NCBI RefSeq assembly: GCF_001039355.2
Contig: NW_019775417.1
Coordinates: 72,698 to 132,697 of the forward strand
Reading direction: 5' to 3'
From: Lingula anatina
Lineage: Eukaryota > Brachiopoda > Lingulata > Lingulida > Lingulidae
DNA: 60,000 bases
The position numbers were made by a program, and so were the translations under genes. A model generated the notes under the pieces. That model was not told the DNA's origin. It saw only the letters and a list, made by a program, of their open reading frames with translations, and did not search any database. The first letter of the stretch is position 1, and every line of letters starts with the position of its first letter. This document shows, piece by piece, positions 47,154-60,000 of this stretch.

Positions 47154-49449
47154 TTGGGGAGTTAAAATTAAGACTTAATAAACCACTTATTATCTATTTC
47201 TTTTTATTATTCATATTCATTTATTTATTTATTTATTTATTTATTTAATTGAAACTTGCCTCAATCTCCCAACTATCAGTCGTCTTCTCAGATCTAGAAT
47301 CAAGGTGAACATCCTCATGTCTCAAGGTAAACTGGAGATTACTTGTCCATTAGCACAAGCAACTTTACAAATACCATTTATTTTTCAGAATTAACAGACG
47401 TAATAAAATCTCATAATTCTGGAAGACGTAAAACTGTGACGTTATTTCCACGGTGGTTTTATGATAATGATCTCTTTAAAGATACATATGGAATATTGTA
47501 CCAGCATAAGTGGTCTTAATAATTCTGTCAATTTGGATGTAACACTATGGTTTATGCACAAATCAGTTAAGCTGATTGCACTCAGTGAGAGTCCCTGCAG
47601 AGTTGAATCAATCTACATAGATCACTGGTGTCTATGGGAAAGGGGTCCATCAGTACCATTTCAATTGCTGCTTCGGGGAACAATTCAATCGAATATCCAA
47701 ACACAACTTGGATCAAAACAGAAAAAATGCCTAAAAGCTGTGCAAATACATAGATTTACTCCAGCCCAGAATTAAGTTACTGTAGCTAAACCAACTGCTT
47801 TAAACACAATGAATAATTTAGAGTACCTTGAGACACCACCCGTATGTTATGAAACAATACAGTGTATCCAACACTTTTCAAGTTAATCTATTCCAACTGC
47901 AGTAATAACTCAATCTTTTCAATGGGCTAAAACCATCAATCTTTCAGATACATCATTTTTGTAATCATTCAAGTTTATTATATTTCTATGTGGCATTGGT
48001 GGCACTTTAACTGTATAGTATAGAACTCTAGGGTAGCCTGCTTTTCACTCTTGTTGCTAACGCTCAAATTAATATGAATGTTCTAATTCTAAGAATTTAT
48101 GACTTAAAAAATGCAGCATCTGAGTGTCAAATTAACAATTTTCTCCACTGAAAAGATCAAGTCATTAAAATAATTTTGTTCCTTTAGTCAAGGTCTTTCT
48201 ACTCACCATGGTTGGAGGATTCAGGGTTAAATAGAATTAAAATTGTTTTTGGTTCTAAAGTGGGTTTACAGTCTTTGGAATATAGGTTAAGTGCGTGGAT
48301 TTGCCCTGCTGGGGTTATATTGATAATTATCTAATAATGGAGGCAAAGCCTTAAGACAAGATCCAAAGTATACAAGTTCTGCCACTGTTCCTGTGTCTGA
48401 AATCCATTTCTTGGGGATATTTATAATACTGGATCCAATTAGTGTAATCACCCTATAATGATGTTTTTTAAATATTTATTTATTTTTATTATGATCTAAT
48501 GACATTCATTGCCTGGTTAAAAACCAGTGCCATGGTTTTGAGAGTTTGATCAAAAAGCTTTGTTTCAGGATTGTAAGAAACAAATGATTAGGCAGCACCT
48601 GATTTTCTTAATCATCCAGATAAAAATCTTTGCAAACTTAGATTAGTTAGTTTTCCATGTTTTTTTCTTTCTATTTTTACTTTTTTGTTTTCTAAATAAA
48701 TTGGCCCCAAGAGACCTACTGTACCAATAAGCAAAACAAACAAAGCACAAACCAAGGATGACATCAACATGCGCTCCAGCAGACGTGACACTTGTAAACA
48801 ACACCTCTATAGTTCCGGGAATAACATGGGCCATGCTGTTAAACACATGTTATAGCAAGTTATCTTGTGTTGATTTAGTATTATATCACTTGTAAACACA
48901 GAATGAAGAGGCGAGAGAGCAACTGCCTGTGGAGGTTCACGTACGTAGTGTTCAAATGTCTGGTTACCAATTATTTTACATTCAATTCATCAACCATGTG
49001 ATTTATATATGACACATCTTTGGCATAAAATGTAGCAAATTTTCAAATTTCCTCAAAATTTCATCTCTTTTCTCTTTGCCACCAATTTAGTTAAATCATA
49101 CCGAACATCTTTTAGAAAATGTATTTCTTCAGAGAATTAATATTCTGCTGTTTTTGAGTTTTAAGTAAAAACACCTTAGCAATCTAACATAATATTCTGT
49201 ATTACCATGAATGAAGATGACATCATGGTGATTGGTGGCATGCTGGGCACAGAAAGAATACTTTTCTTTTTTAAAACAAGTTAGCATACTTAGCATAACT
49301 TGGCAGAACAAGAATTTCCGTACATTTTCTTACCTTTTAAGACCTTCTGAGACCTGTCTATAGCTAGCTAGACCTCCTGTCTCCATCCCAACCCCCCAAT
49401 TAGGCCAAATTTATCTTTATATACTGGGTTCACACAATTCTTGTGTTCA

Positions 49450-49464
49450 AGGTCAATGTGACCT
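49450..49464. promoter_or_regulatory. Perfect estrogen-response-element-like palindrome
   Basis: AGGTCA-ATG-TGACCT is a perfect IR3 palindrome, the consensus site for estrogen-receptor-type nuclear receptors. It is followed by TAACCTTTGA, another partial half-site. It is identical in the other allele (57437-57451). No gene lies close enough to suggest a target, and AAGGTCA/TGACCTT words also occur in dispersed repeats, so function is doubtful. Confidence 0.35.
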
Positions 49465-49579
49465 TAACCTTTGAGCTACTTATGTCAAAGCATTAGAGGT
49501 CATCTTCACCTGCTAACAAACCTCCCTACCATATATGTATAAAGACCATTGACCAAATTGTTATTTATTTATTGGTCAG

Positions 49580-49621
49580 ACAAGTCGGTCCAGTTATTGA
49601 CCAAAGGCCGGACCGACTTGT
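49580..49621. repeat. 12-bp perfect hairpin (ACAAGTCGGTCC)
   Basis: ACAAGTCGGTCC at 49580-49591 pairs with GGACCGACTTGT at 49610-49621, with an 18-nt loop. It is present in the other allele at 57567-57608, where a loop base differs but both arms are intact. It may be a transposon end or short MITE remnant. The overlapping open frames are not credible genes. Confidence 0.7.
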
Positions 49622-50107
49622 GCAAAGCAATATACCAGTAATTATCATATTTACTACAAAAATATGCTTGTCACCTATGTTATTTTTACCTGTTGCAAAT
49701 CAGGTCAAGACAGGCATTTATTTTGCAAAGTACTTGAATGGAAAAAAGATGAAAATTCATCAATGGCTTAATGCATATAATGGTGCTATAATGTGATTCA
49801 CACCTGAAAATCTCCTCTAAGCCTCAAGTTCCTGTGTTCAAGGTGTTGTTATACATGTCACTTGGCAGTTTTGCAGAAATACTTCCCCACACCAAAAGAC
49901 AAAGTCAAAACTATGTAGTTTACATAAAACCTATTATGATGGTTTTGAAGTCATGACCTCTAGAAACTCATCTTCTAAAAAGTTTTTATATTTAATGTTT
50001 TTACACTTTTAAAGGAAGTCTTATTTTAGTGCTGTAATTCTTAATAAGGAATTTTATATTTAATTGTAAAGTGCATTGATGCACAAAAACAGAAATTTAA
50101 TGTAAGA

Positions 50108-50146
<39 letters not shown>

Positions 50147-51035
50147 ATCAGTTTCCAGAAAAAGAAAACATGTAAAGGCAGCCACATATTCCATCATTCC
50201 CATATAACAACCCTACAGTCACTGTTCTTTACCTGATCTTAACAGCCGCCCTCAGTCCCATTAACTTCAAGTACAAATACATAATAAAAACAATATTTCT
50301 TAAGTATCTGATAAGGTCAGCTATCAGGGGAACTGTTAACAGACTCCTTTGGGGAGATAATTGGGATGTTCTATGATGGAAAGAAATAAATAACTGTGCT
50401 AATAGTTCAGAGAGGTGTCAGTCACCTGCTGGCTATGTACCACCAGCCAGTGATTTATTGGGAACTGGACAACAGGTGGTTATTTTATGATGGACATTTA
50501 AAAAAAAATTAAAAATTTAAATTACTCAGAGAGATAGTGGTGCCTCCTGGAAATGTACCACCAGCCACTTGCAGGGGTGGATCCAGGGCTATTTTCTGAC
50601 AGTCTTCCAAATTATCTTTGTTGATCCATCCTCCATTTTGACCGTCTTCCAAAAGATACCAGTCAATGTAAACTTGAAAATCTGACCGTCTTCTGGAAGA
50701 CCCAGAAGATGGCCTCAATCCGTCCCTGCCTTGTGTAATTATAATTAGATATGAGATATGGGACAGCAAAATTATAGTTATTATTCTAATTCCTTTTCCA
50801 TGGATCAATAATCTTCCTGAGCCCCTACCAACCTTTCTGCAATCTTGGACTTGTTAGTGTCATAAATCTGCTGCAATGTGAAATATCTTCCACGCACTGG
50901 AACTATTTAAATGCATCTCACTCTCAATATATACTATGAGTGCAATATGCACTCTTATCTGTTGTGTATACTGTATTCAGATGGCGGTATACCATATAGA
51001 TATAATTTTACCAAACAACAATTGGCCATTGCTGG

Positions 51036-51036
51036 N
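51036..51036. other. Assembly join (single N)
   Basis: Joins the right end of one contig (homologous to 59037) to the left end of the next (homologous to 42961). Confidence 0.95.
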
Positions 51037-51615
51037 TAAAAAAGTGGTCTTAAATGAAGGAGGCTGCAACTGATGTCTGTAGGCAGTGGCTTCATTTATT
51101 GTGACATTTGTACAAGGTAATGGTTACAAATCAGTCTGACATTTTCCAAGAATTACTTTCAGGAGTCTTATTCTGTAACAGCACGGAATCTTTATTTTCA
51201 GTTTTGATTCTCTGCTTCTACTGACGCAAAAGCTGTATTATCACTTTGAAAATACAATTATTTTTGGAACTTAGGGGGCCACGAGGATGCTATAGACATT
51301 GATAATGACTACTAACAAACAGTTTCAGAAAAAGCATGTTAACAATTATAGAATCCAGTCACTGATCGACCAGCTGTTTACTATGCATTGAAAGCACAAA
51401 ATTGACCACAAACTGCCCAGCATGCATATCTGCCTATACTGTAAGATGGTGCATTTGGAACTTGTTAACTGAACCCATCTGGAGAACCCATCTGTAACCC
51501 ATTGTTGGCCCCACTTGGGACCAGACTCTGACCCACACTGTCCCCACATGAGCATAATGGCAGGAATATTCACATAAACATCATTACAAACCCCAGACTT
51601 GCTACGGTCTGCTCT

Positions 51616-51620
51616 CTATG
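51616..51620. other. Empty site of the 215-bp MITE
   Basis: CTATG appears once here, where the partner allele has CTATG, the element, then GTATG. It confirms insertion with a 3-bp TAT duplication, or a 5-bp one with a mismatch. Confidence 0.9.
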
Positions 51621-51772
51621 TGTACTTTTCTAGTTGAATATTTAATGGCATTGTAAGGCAACTTTAAGATGTGTACTTTTCTAGCTGAATATTTAATGGC
51701 ATTGTAAGGCAACTTTAAGATGTGTACTTTTCTAGTTGAATGTTTAATGGCATTGTAAGGCAACTTTAAGAT
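51620..51772. repeat. 51-bp minisatellite, three copies
   Basis: Exactly 153 bp, three head-to-tail units of 51 bp with one or two substitutions. The partner allele has a single unit at 43746-43796. The copies begin at the very base where the MITE is inserted in the other allele. Confidence 0.95.
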
Positions 51773-54700
51773 CCTGCCAAATTAAAAAAAAAAGTGAATA
51801 AAAATAACCACAGTATTTTTTCATAAAAGTAAGTCAAGGTAACTCATTTACAGTTTTATCCAACATTGTGCAAACTGACACCATTTCTACCACATGTTTT
51901 AGGTCTGGACCCTAAGCTAGTTCAAGTTATTATCACATTGTGATTAACAGTAATAAGATAAATGTAGACCGCTGGTCTGATATCCACCTTTAAAAATGAA
52001 CTGTTCACATGTATTTCTCACATTCATGATACATTCGTGAATCCATGCAGTTGTTAGGCAAACTAACTTTAAATCAGACCAAATAGTCAGTAGTAATACA
52101 ATGAAGACTCATTATGCTGTTTCTTTGATGGGAAATAAGAAATAAATGATATCGTTTAAACAAAAAATCTCTACTACAAATGTCAGGGCACTCTGCCCTG
52201 CATGGCACTTATGCGCATTTCCCCTGGCTGGTTGCTGAATCAAAGCCAAAAAAATTGATTTTCAAATAATAAAAAAGTATTTTCTATTTCTCACATAACT
52301 GTAGATTATGCAACCCTATTAACAGCCAGGAAATCCCAATTCATGGAAATATCATTAATGGGTTTGCAGCATACCCCATAGTGATAATTATCATGGAAAA
52401 TCCATGAAACCAGTTCTTGGTAATTCACACCTACAGGCTGTCTGGGCTCCCAGTTACCATTAATTTTCAATTATCCCCCCATGGTGGGAGTGCAGCTATC
52501 AATGATTTCACTTCCAGCAAGATGTTACATGAGAGTTATTTTATTTCTGATGTATTATCCCTTCTAGACACAGAAAAAATTCTGAAAAGACTTTATTTCA
52601 TGATAAACTTATATTAGGAAAATCATTCATTTTAAAAACAGTTAGCAACGTAAATTACTAGTGCAGAAATAAGGGTCATTTTGCCATTAAATCTGAGAAT
52701 CCTACTTGTAGGTAAATGTCACACCAAGGTGAAGGTCAGAATGTGTTTAAGATGATGAAGATACAAAAATGTTCTTTAAGGTGTATTAAATTTTTGAAAA
52801 CCAAAAATACACTATGATCCTAAAAAGAGCAATTAAATGCTACTGCCTTGATGAACTTGAAATAAGGTCAATTCTAGGTGAAGGTCAAATCCAGGTAAAG
52901 GTCAATTCAAGGTGAAGGCCAAACCAGGCTGACAGTAAAGCTCTTTTAAACAGCTTGCCAATACATGCATAAAAAAAGCTTTCCAATTGTCATAAAATTT
53001 AAGTTCACTACTACTGCTGAAGGCAAGAACCTAACAAAATATTTTTTTTTAAAATTCAGTCTGTACTTAATGATTCAACTGATTAGGTTTAACCGTGTAC
53101 AAAACCTAAACCTTAACCTTGTGTAACCTCACAAGCTCAAAATATACCACAAGCAACTTAAAATTGCATCAAAAAATGCCAAAGTCAACATTCCCTCCAA
53201 CAAAAAAACAGGGATTCCAAAACCTTAAATCAACAAGCTGAACACTTGTAGTACAAGCCAGGTACAAGGTGAAGGAAGCTAATGAAGTCATCTTGTTTGA
53301 GAAGTACTCATGTTGTTGTCATGTTCTGCAGGCAGGGGGTCTGTAGCTGGCTTCACACAGGTTCTTTGACCCAAAAATTTGTCTAAAGTCTGGGCCACAA
53401 TTGCACAGCATTTTGACCCTAGGTTAATTAGTAGTTGCCCAATTAAAAAGTTATTCTCTGAACAGTACCAATACTTCATACGAAATGAGACCACTTTGAA
53501 ATAAATTTTAAATAAGGCAGTCTGAAAAAATTGGATCCAAAAGTTTGGACCAAATTTCTGGTTTAAGTTTTCTTGTAGAACCAGTCCATAGAGGTGCTGG
53601 CTGTAAGGTGAAAAGTTAAGGTGAGCTAACACTAAGGTGAGTAAATAAAGAGTCTGGTGTCCTGATAGCATAGAACAGCTAGTTCACTGTATGTGACACA
53701 TTCAAAATTTAGCAGACTTGAGATCATCTCCAAGACCGTGACCATTACGAAGTTTGCTTGGAAACAGCACACTTTCTTCACCTTCTCATCAGGGTATGCA
53801 TACACTTTGCATTATCTCACCTGACTTAATATTAAGCCTCACCAAAACCAAATGAATTCTTCCACTGAGAACAAGCTGGATATAATGGATCAATCTGCAG
53901 TATGTAAGTTTGTATAGGAGATGATGGTACAAAGAAGAAAAGTTTTTAAAATCAGCAAAAAGATTTTTAGCTTATACATGCCAAAGTGACTATAATGTGT
54001 GTAGAATATGCTCAAGAATACTAAGAGACCTTAGTACTGGCCAACTATGTAAAGGCAGAGGAAAGGAGGTAAAATTTATTGTGTCATACTCATCAGGGGA
54101 AATTTATATGTGGTGATATTATTAAATTTATCAGTGTTCCATACATCATTCAGTTTTTTTCTTAATCATGTTTTCCATATCTTTGCTTTTTATGCCACCA
54201 AAGTCAACTTCTTTTACATCCTTTTTATACAAACTTACATATAGATATATACAGGTGTTTTCTTAATCAATTTTTGAATTTCAACCAACTGGCAACTTGG
54301 TAGTCAATTTCTGAAACATGGTCTCTGTTCATCTCAAGCATGGTTTGCGTGGTTTGCAATTATAGTTTGTATTTATTCACAATCCTTCACCCTTCAGAGG
54401 CTCTGTAGAACAAAACTCTTGGCGTAGGCTGTAACAGAAACAATTTAGCTAAATAGCTAATGCAGGCATGTTACAGTCACATGTATCAAGTCTAAGTGCC
54501 TGAATGGTTAATCTTCAACATGGCTTCTTTTCTTTGAGCGAAACTTTACGCAAAGTGCAGCACTTCTTAGGGCAGCTTTCAAATTAACACTTAGCAAATT
54601 TTCAGTCTGACTGGAAACTGGGATTTTGATCAATTACAGGTGAGAAGTGAGACAATTCAGTTACTGTGAATTCCAGCAAGCACCTTGTGGCAGTTTATAC

Positions 54701-55085
54701 TATGATGGAAAGAATCAGAGAATCTAATATAAGGCAGGAATGGGAAAATGTGTTTTAACAAGGTTAAAACTTGCTTATAAGTAATGAGGAAATGGTAACA
54801 CTATATATATAAGTTGGGTATGTCTATACTTTGAAATAATCTGCCTTTAACCATTAGACATATTGACTCTTTTAAGACTTTACTGATTACACATTTTTTA
54901 AGATGTTTAGAAGGTAAGGACATTTTTAATTATATTTTTAGCCTACTAATGCTGCAAAATGATAGTTTCTCTTGCTTTTTTTATAGTCAAGGTAAATTCA
55001 CTATTTCATTGTCAGTGCTTTTAATAATTTAAGATATTCTCTTTGTTGGATTGAAATTTCTTTTTAATAGTGACATAAAAGAACA

Positions 55086-55128
<43 letters not shown>

Positions 55129-55195
55129 TTGGGGAGTTAAAATTAAGACTTAATAAACCACTAATTATCTATTTCTTTTTATTATTCATATTCAC

Positions 55196-55239
<44 letters not shown>

Positions 55240-57436
55240 TTGAAACTTGCCTCAATCTCCCAACTATCAGTTATCTTCTCAGATCTAGAACCAAGGTGAA
55301 CATCCTCATGTCTCAAGGTAAACTGGAGATTACTTGTCCATTGGCACAAACAACTTTATAAATACCATTTATTTTTCAGAATTAACAGACGTAATAAAAT
55401 CTCATAATTCTGGAAGACGTAAAACTGTGACGTTATTTCCACGGTGGTTTTATGATAATGATCTCTTTAAAGATACATATGGAATATTGTACCAGCATAA
55501 GTGGTCTTAATAATTCTGTCAATTTGGATGTAACACTATGGTTTATGCACAAATCAGTTAAGCTGATTGCACTCAGTGAGAGTCCCTGCAGAGTTGAATC
55601 AATCTACATAGATCATTGGTGTCTATGGGAAAGGGGTCCATCAGTACCATTTCAACTGCTGCTTCGGGGAACAATTCAATCGAATATCCAAACACAACTT
55701 GGATCAAAACAGAAAAAATGCCTAAAAGCTGTGCAAATACATAGATTTACTCCAGCCCAGAATTAAGTTACTGTAGCTAAACCAACTGCTTTAAACACAA
55801 TGAATAATTTAGAGTACCTTGAGACACCACCCGTATGTTATGAAACAATACAGTGTATCCAACACTTTTCAAGTTAATCTATTCCAACTGCAGTAATAAC
55901 TCAATCTTTTCAATGGGCTAAAATCATCAATCTTTCAGATACATCATTTTTGTAATCATTCAAGTTTATTATATTTCTATGTGGCATTGGTGGCACTTTA
56001 ACTGTATAGTATAGAACTCTAGGGTAGCCTGCTTTTCACTCTTGTTGCTAACGCTCAAATTAATATGAATGTTCTAATTCTAAGAATTTATGACTTAAAA
56101 AATGCAGCATCTGAGTGTCAAATTAACAATTTTCTCCACTGAAAAGATCAAGTCATTAAAATAATTTTGTTCCTTTAGTCAAGGTCTTTCTACTCACCAT
56201 GGTTGGAGGATTCAGGGTTTAATAGAATTAAAATTGTTTTTGGTTCTAAAGTGGGTTTACAGTCTTTGGAATATAGGTTAAGTGCGTGGATTTGCCCTGC
56301 TGGGGTTATATTGATAATTATCTAATAATGGAGGCAAAGCCTTAAGACAAGATCCAAAGTATACAAGTTCTGCCACTGTTCCTGTGTCTGAAATCCATTT
56401 CTTGGGGATATTTATAATACTGGATCCAATTAGTGTAATCACCCTATAATGATGTTTTTTAAATATTTATTTATTTTTATTATGATCTAATGACATTCAT
56501 TGCCTGGTTAAAAACCAGTGCCATGGTTTTGAGAGTTTGATCAAAAAGCTTTGTTTCAGGATTGTAAGAAACAAATGATTAGGCAGCACCTGATTTTCTT
56601 AATCATCCAGATAAAAATCTTTGCAAACTTAGATTAGTTAGTTTTCCAAGTTTTTTAATCTATTTTTACTTTTTTTTTCTAAATAAATTGGCCCCAAGAG
56701 ACCTACTGTACCAATAAGCAAAACAAACAAAGCACAAACCAAGGATGACATCAACATGCGCTCCAGCAGACGTGACACTTGTAAACAACATCTCTATAGT
56801 TCCAGGAATAACATGGGCCATGCTGTTAAACACATGTTTTAGCAAGTTATCTTGTGTTGATTTAGTATTATATCACTTGTAAACACAGAATGAAGAGGCG
56901 AGAGAGCAACTGCCTGTGGAGGTTCACGTACGTAATGTTCAAATGTCTGGTTACCAATTATTTTACATTCAATTCATCAACCGTGTGATTTATATATGAC
57001 ACATCTTTGGCATAAAATGTAGCAAATTTTCAAATTTCCTCAAAATTTCATCTCTTTTCTCTTTGCCACCAATTTAGGTATATCATACCCAACATTTTTT
57101 AGAAAATGTATTTCTTCAGAGAATTAATATTCTGCTGTTTTTGAGTTTTAAGTAAAAACACCTTGGCAGTCTTACATAATATTCTGTATTACCATGAATG
57201 AAGATGACATCATGGTGATTGGTGGCATGCTGGGCACAGAAAGAATACTTTTCTTTTTTAAAACAAGTTAGCATACTTAGCATAACTTGGCAGAACAAGA
57301 ATTTCCGTACATTTTCTTACCTTTTAAGACCTTCTGAGACCTGTCTATAGCTAGCTAGACCCCCTATCTCCACCCCAACCCCCCAATTAGGCCAAATTGA
57401 TCTTTATATACTGGGTTCACACAATTCTTGTGTTCA

Positions 57437-57451
57437 AGGTCAATGTGACCT
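57437..57451. promoter_or_regulatory. Estrogen-response-element-like palindrome (allele B)
   Basis: Same AGGTCA-ATG-TGACCT palindrome as 49450-49464. In this allele the following half-site reads TTTGACC rather than TTTGAGC, making the cluster slightly closer to consensus. Confidence 0.35.
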
Positions 57452-59093
57452 TAACCTTTGACCTACTTATGTCAAAGGAATAGAGGTCATCTTCATCTGC
57501 TAACAAACCTCCCTACCAAATATGTATAAGGACCATTGACCAAATTGTTATTTATTTATTGGTCAGACAAGTCGGTCCAGTTATTGACCAAAGGCTGGAC
57601 CGACTTGTGCAAAGCAATATACCAGTAATTATCATATTTACTTCAAGGTGCTGCAGTTTATACCCTTTAGCAGTACTACAAAACTATGCTTGTCACCTAT
57701 GTTATTTTTACCTGTTGCAAATCAGGTCAAGACAGGCATTTATTCTGCAAAGTACTTGAATGATAAAAAGATGAAAATTCATCAATGGCTTAATGCATAT
57801 AATGGTGCTATAATGTGATTCACACCTGAAAATCTCCTCTATGCCTCAAGTTCCTGTGTTCAAGGTGTTGTTATACATGTCACTTGGCAGTTTTGCAGAA
57901 ATACTTCCCCACACCAAAAGACAAAGTCAAAACTATGTAGTTTACATAAAACCTATTATGATGGTTTTGATGTCATGATCTCTAGAAACTCATCTTCTAA
58001 AAAGTTTTTATGTTTAATGTTTTTACACTTTTAAAGGAAGTCTTATTTTAGTGCTGTAATTCTTAATAAGGAATTTTATATTTAATTGTAAAGTGCACTG
58101 ATGCACAGAAACAGAAATTCAATATAAGAAATTATTATTATTATTATTAAATCAGTTTCCAGAAAAAGAAAACATGTAAAGACAGCCACATATTCCATCA
58201 TTCCCATAACAACCCTACAGTCACTGTTCTTTACCTGATCTTAACAGCCACCCTCAGTCCCATTAACTTCAAGTACAAATACATAATAAAAACAATATTT
58301 CTTAAGTATCTGATAAGGTCAGCTATCAGGGGAACTGTTAACAGACTCCTTTGGGGAGATAATTGGGATGTTCTATGATGGAAAGAAATAAATAACTGTG
58401 CGAATAGTTCAGAGAGGTGTCAGTCACCTGCTGGCTATGTACCACCAGCCAGTGATTTATTGAAAACTGGACAACAGGTGTTTGTTTTATGATGAACATT
58501 TAAAATTTTTTTAAAAATTTAAATAACTCAGAGAGACAGTCTGCCTCCTAGGTATGTACCACCAGTCACTTGCAGGGGCGGATCCAGGGCTATTTTCTGA
58601 CAGTGTTCCAAATTATCTTTGTTAATCCATCCTCCATTTTTGACTGTCTTCCAAAAGATACCAGTCAATGTAAACTTGAAAATCTGACCGTCTTCTGGAA
58701 TACCCAGAAGATGGCCTCAATCCGCCCCCGACTTGTGTAATTATAATTAGATATGAGATATGGGACAGCAAAATTATAGTTATTATTCTAATTCTTTTTC
58801 CATGGATCAATAGTCTTCCTGAGCCCCAACCAACCTTTCTGCAATCTTGGACTTGCTGGTGTCATAAATCTGCTGCAATATGAAATATCTTCCACGCACT
58901 GGAACTATTTAAATGCATCTCACTCTCAATATATACTATGAGTGCAATATGCACTCTTATCTGTTGTGTATACTGTATTCAGATGCTGGTATACCATATA
59001 GATATAATTTTACCAAACAACAATTGGCCATTGCTAGCACCATGGTCTTGGAATACAACCCTAGGGGATGCTTGATTGGGTATCTTGGCCCCA

Positions 59094-59472
59094 GGGATGT
59101 TTTTACTCAATACTGGACCATACAGCATGATCGATATTATATCTTAATACAACAGAAAAAAGATAAAGATGCTATTTAATCAATTTTGAGGTAGAGGTTT
59201 ACCATAAATTACACATTTATCTCAATACAACTGCAACAAACATTATAAAAAGGTAAAGGAAATTTTAATTTAATTAAATCTTTTTGAGGAAGATATATTT
59301 TGACTGAATAGTGGACTAAAAGGCCAGGTCAATCTATCATAATAAAACAGAAAAAGGAAAAGAAGACAAAAAAGTTTTTAAATCATCTCAAGGGAGATAT
59401 GTGTTAACTGAATACTGGACCATACTGCCAAGCCAATTTATCCAAAATCAACAGAAAAAAAATTGGTGTTAA
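59094..59472. repeat. Three diverged copies of an about 75-bp unit
   Basis: Units near 59094, 59286 and 59393 share the order GATGT/GATAT, T(T/A)ACTCAATACTGGACCATAC or its variants, 'aatctatcataat'-like sequence, then 'caacagaaaaa' and an A-rich end. They are about 70-75 percent alike by eye and unevenly spaced. The plus-strand frame ending at 59179 overlaps the first unit, so that frame is probably repeat sequence rather than an exon. Confidence 0.55.
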
Positions 59473-60000
59473 ATCCAGGCTGCTATCAACGGGCAAAAAA
59501 TCAAGGATTCAATTCAACACCAATGTGGCTTGGGGATAAAATTTAATTTCCTTATGTTCAAAACTGCCCATTTCCATCAATAATCTTTTCATTCATTGAC
59601 CCATCTTCTAGGCACACTGTTACTTCAGCAGGATTGGTCTGGCTACACTGCCTGGTACAGATATGATTTGTTTCAATTTCCTCCATTAAAAATGTCTGTA
59701 TGACAGTTGGGGGTGTTGTATTCAATGACTTCTTTGAACAGCACATTCTTACTTAAGTTTTAGTATGTCAGTTAGCACCAGTAGAGAAAACAAAAGATAA
59801 GTTTGTATAAACCCCCACTGATACGTAAAAAAATGAAGTTTTTGATATATATGTAAAAATGCTTTTGTTGTTAATACATAAAAGAGTCCAAACCCACAGC
59901 ATATGCCAATTGCAGAATATGTTAAAAACCATAGGAAAATTGTCAAACCAGGTCTGATTGGTAATCACTTCCCCCATGCCCATGTGTATGCTCCCCATTC
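59473..60000. other. Unassigned end of window
   Basis: Unique AT-rich sequence. Three minus-strand frames of 60-76 codons overlap one another at 59558-59998, with no splice or motif support that would single out one. The feature may be clearer with sequence beyond the window. Confidence 0.4.

Larger units (their letters stand above)
42961..51035. repeat. Allelic copy A of duplicated block 2
   Basis: This 8.1-kb block matches 51044-59037 in order and orientation with only scattered differences. It ends exactly at the N at 51036, and its partner begins just after that N, so the right end of one contig overlaps the left end of the next. The copies differ by the 215-bp MITE, a 51-bp repeat number, microsatellite lengths and small indels. 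This is the signature of two alleles left unmerged. No convincing gene was found inside. Confidence 0.9.
51044..59037. repeat. Allelic copy B of duplicated block 2
   Basis: Partner of 42961-51035, lacking the 215-bp MITE but with three copies of the 51-bp repeat and a small insertion of about 35 bp near 57643-57678. It runs on past 59037 into unique sequence. Open frames common to both alleles, such as 47461-47775 and 55452-55766, overlap MITE remnants. A 127-codon minus frame at 53288-53671 is broken by a stop in the other allele at the position matching 45415-45417, which argues against a protein-coding role. Confidence 0.9.

Noticed and set aside
47268-47300. Plus-strand phrase reading SPNY, as in the start of a CUB domain
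   Set aside because: The frame stops a few codons later, it lies beside a microsatellite, and it is downstream of the CUB-like exon rather than upstream.
47461-47775. 104-codon frame conserved in both alleles (also 55452-55766)
   Set aside because: About a third of it is the end of a MITE family seen at 42690-42944; allelic identity is expected from recent shared ancestry and is not evidence of selection.
53288-53671. 127-codon minus-strand frame
   Set aside because: The other allele has an in-frame stop at the matching position, and there are no splice sites or motifs.

Overview
The window looks like nuclear DNA of an outbred multicellular animal, most likely a marine invertebrate; I cannot fix the phylum. 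It is AT-rich, with abundant microsatellites, many short inverted-repeat DNA transposons, tiny exon candidates with GT/AG splice signals, and no long open frames. There are no bacterial operons, rRNA, tRNA or CRISPR arrays. Almost all of it reads as intron or intergenic DNA.

Three single N characters (155, 6657, 51036) mark contig joins. Each is flanked by near-identical sequence, so the two large 'tandem duplications' are best read as two alleles laid end to end. Pair 1 is 157-6304 against 6659-11676. Pair 2 is 42961-51035 against 51044-59037, where homology runs from the start of one contig to the end of the other, as expected for an unmerged overlap of heterozygous contigs.

Comparing alleles exposes two insertions with their empty sites. 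A 1121-bp piggyBac-like element (4157-5277, TTAA duplication) is absent at 10648-10651. A 215-bp Harbinger-like MITE (43528-43742, TAT duplication) is absent at 51616-51620. Two further 215-bp copies of that MITE lie at 17080-17294 and 29652-29866, and related GGGCC/GACCC-ended elements are scattered across 11.8-42.9 kb.

Coding content is thin. The best supported pieces are plus-strand exons at 34038-34205 (resembling the C-terminal half of a CUB domain) and 40731-40893 (unrecognised, clear splice sites), with a possible small exon at 38060-38111. A minus-strand 60-nt exon candidate occurs in both alleles of pair 1 (5600-5659 and 10962-11021). Other open frames are low-confidence or lie in repeats. 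No coherent gene system can be reconstructed; the most informative biology is transposon polymorphism and its short-element families.
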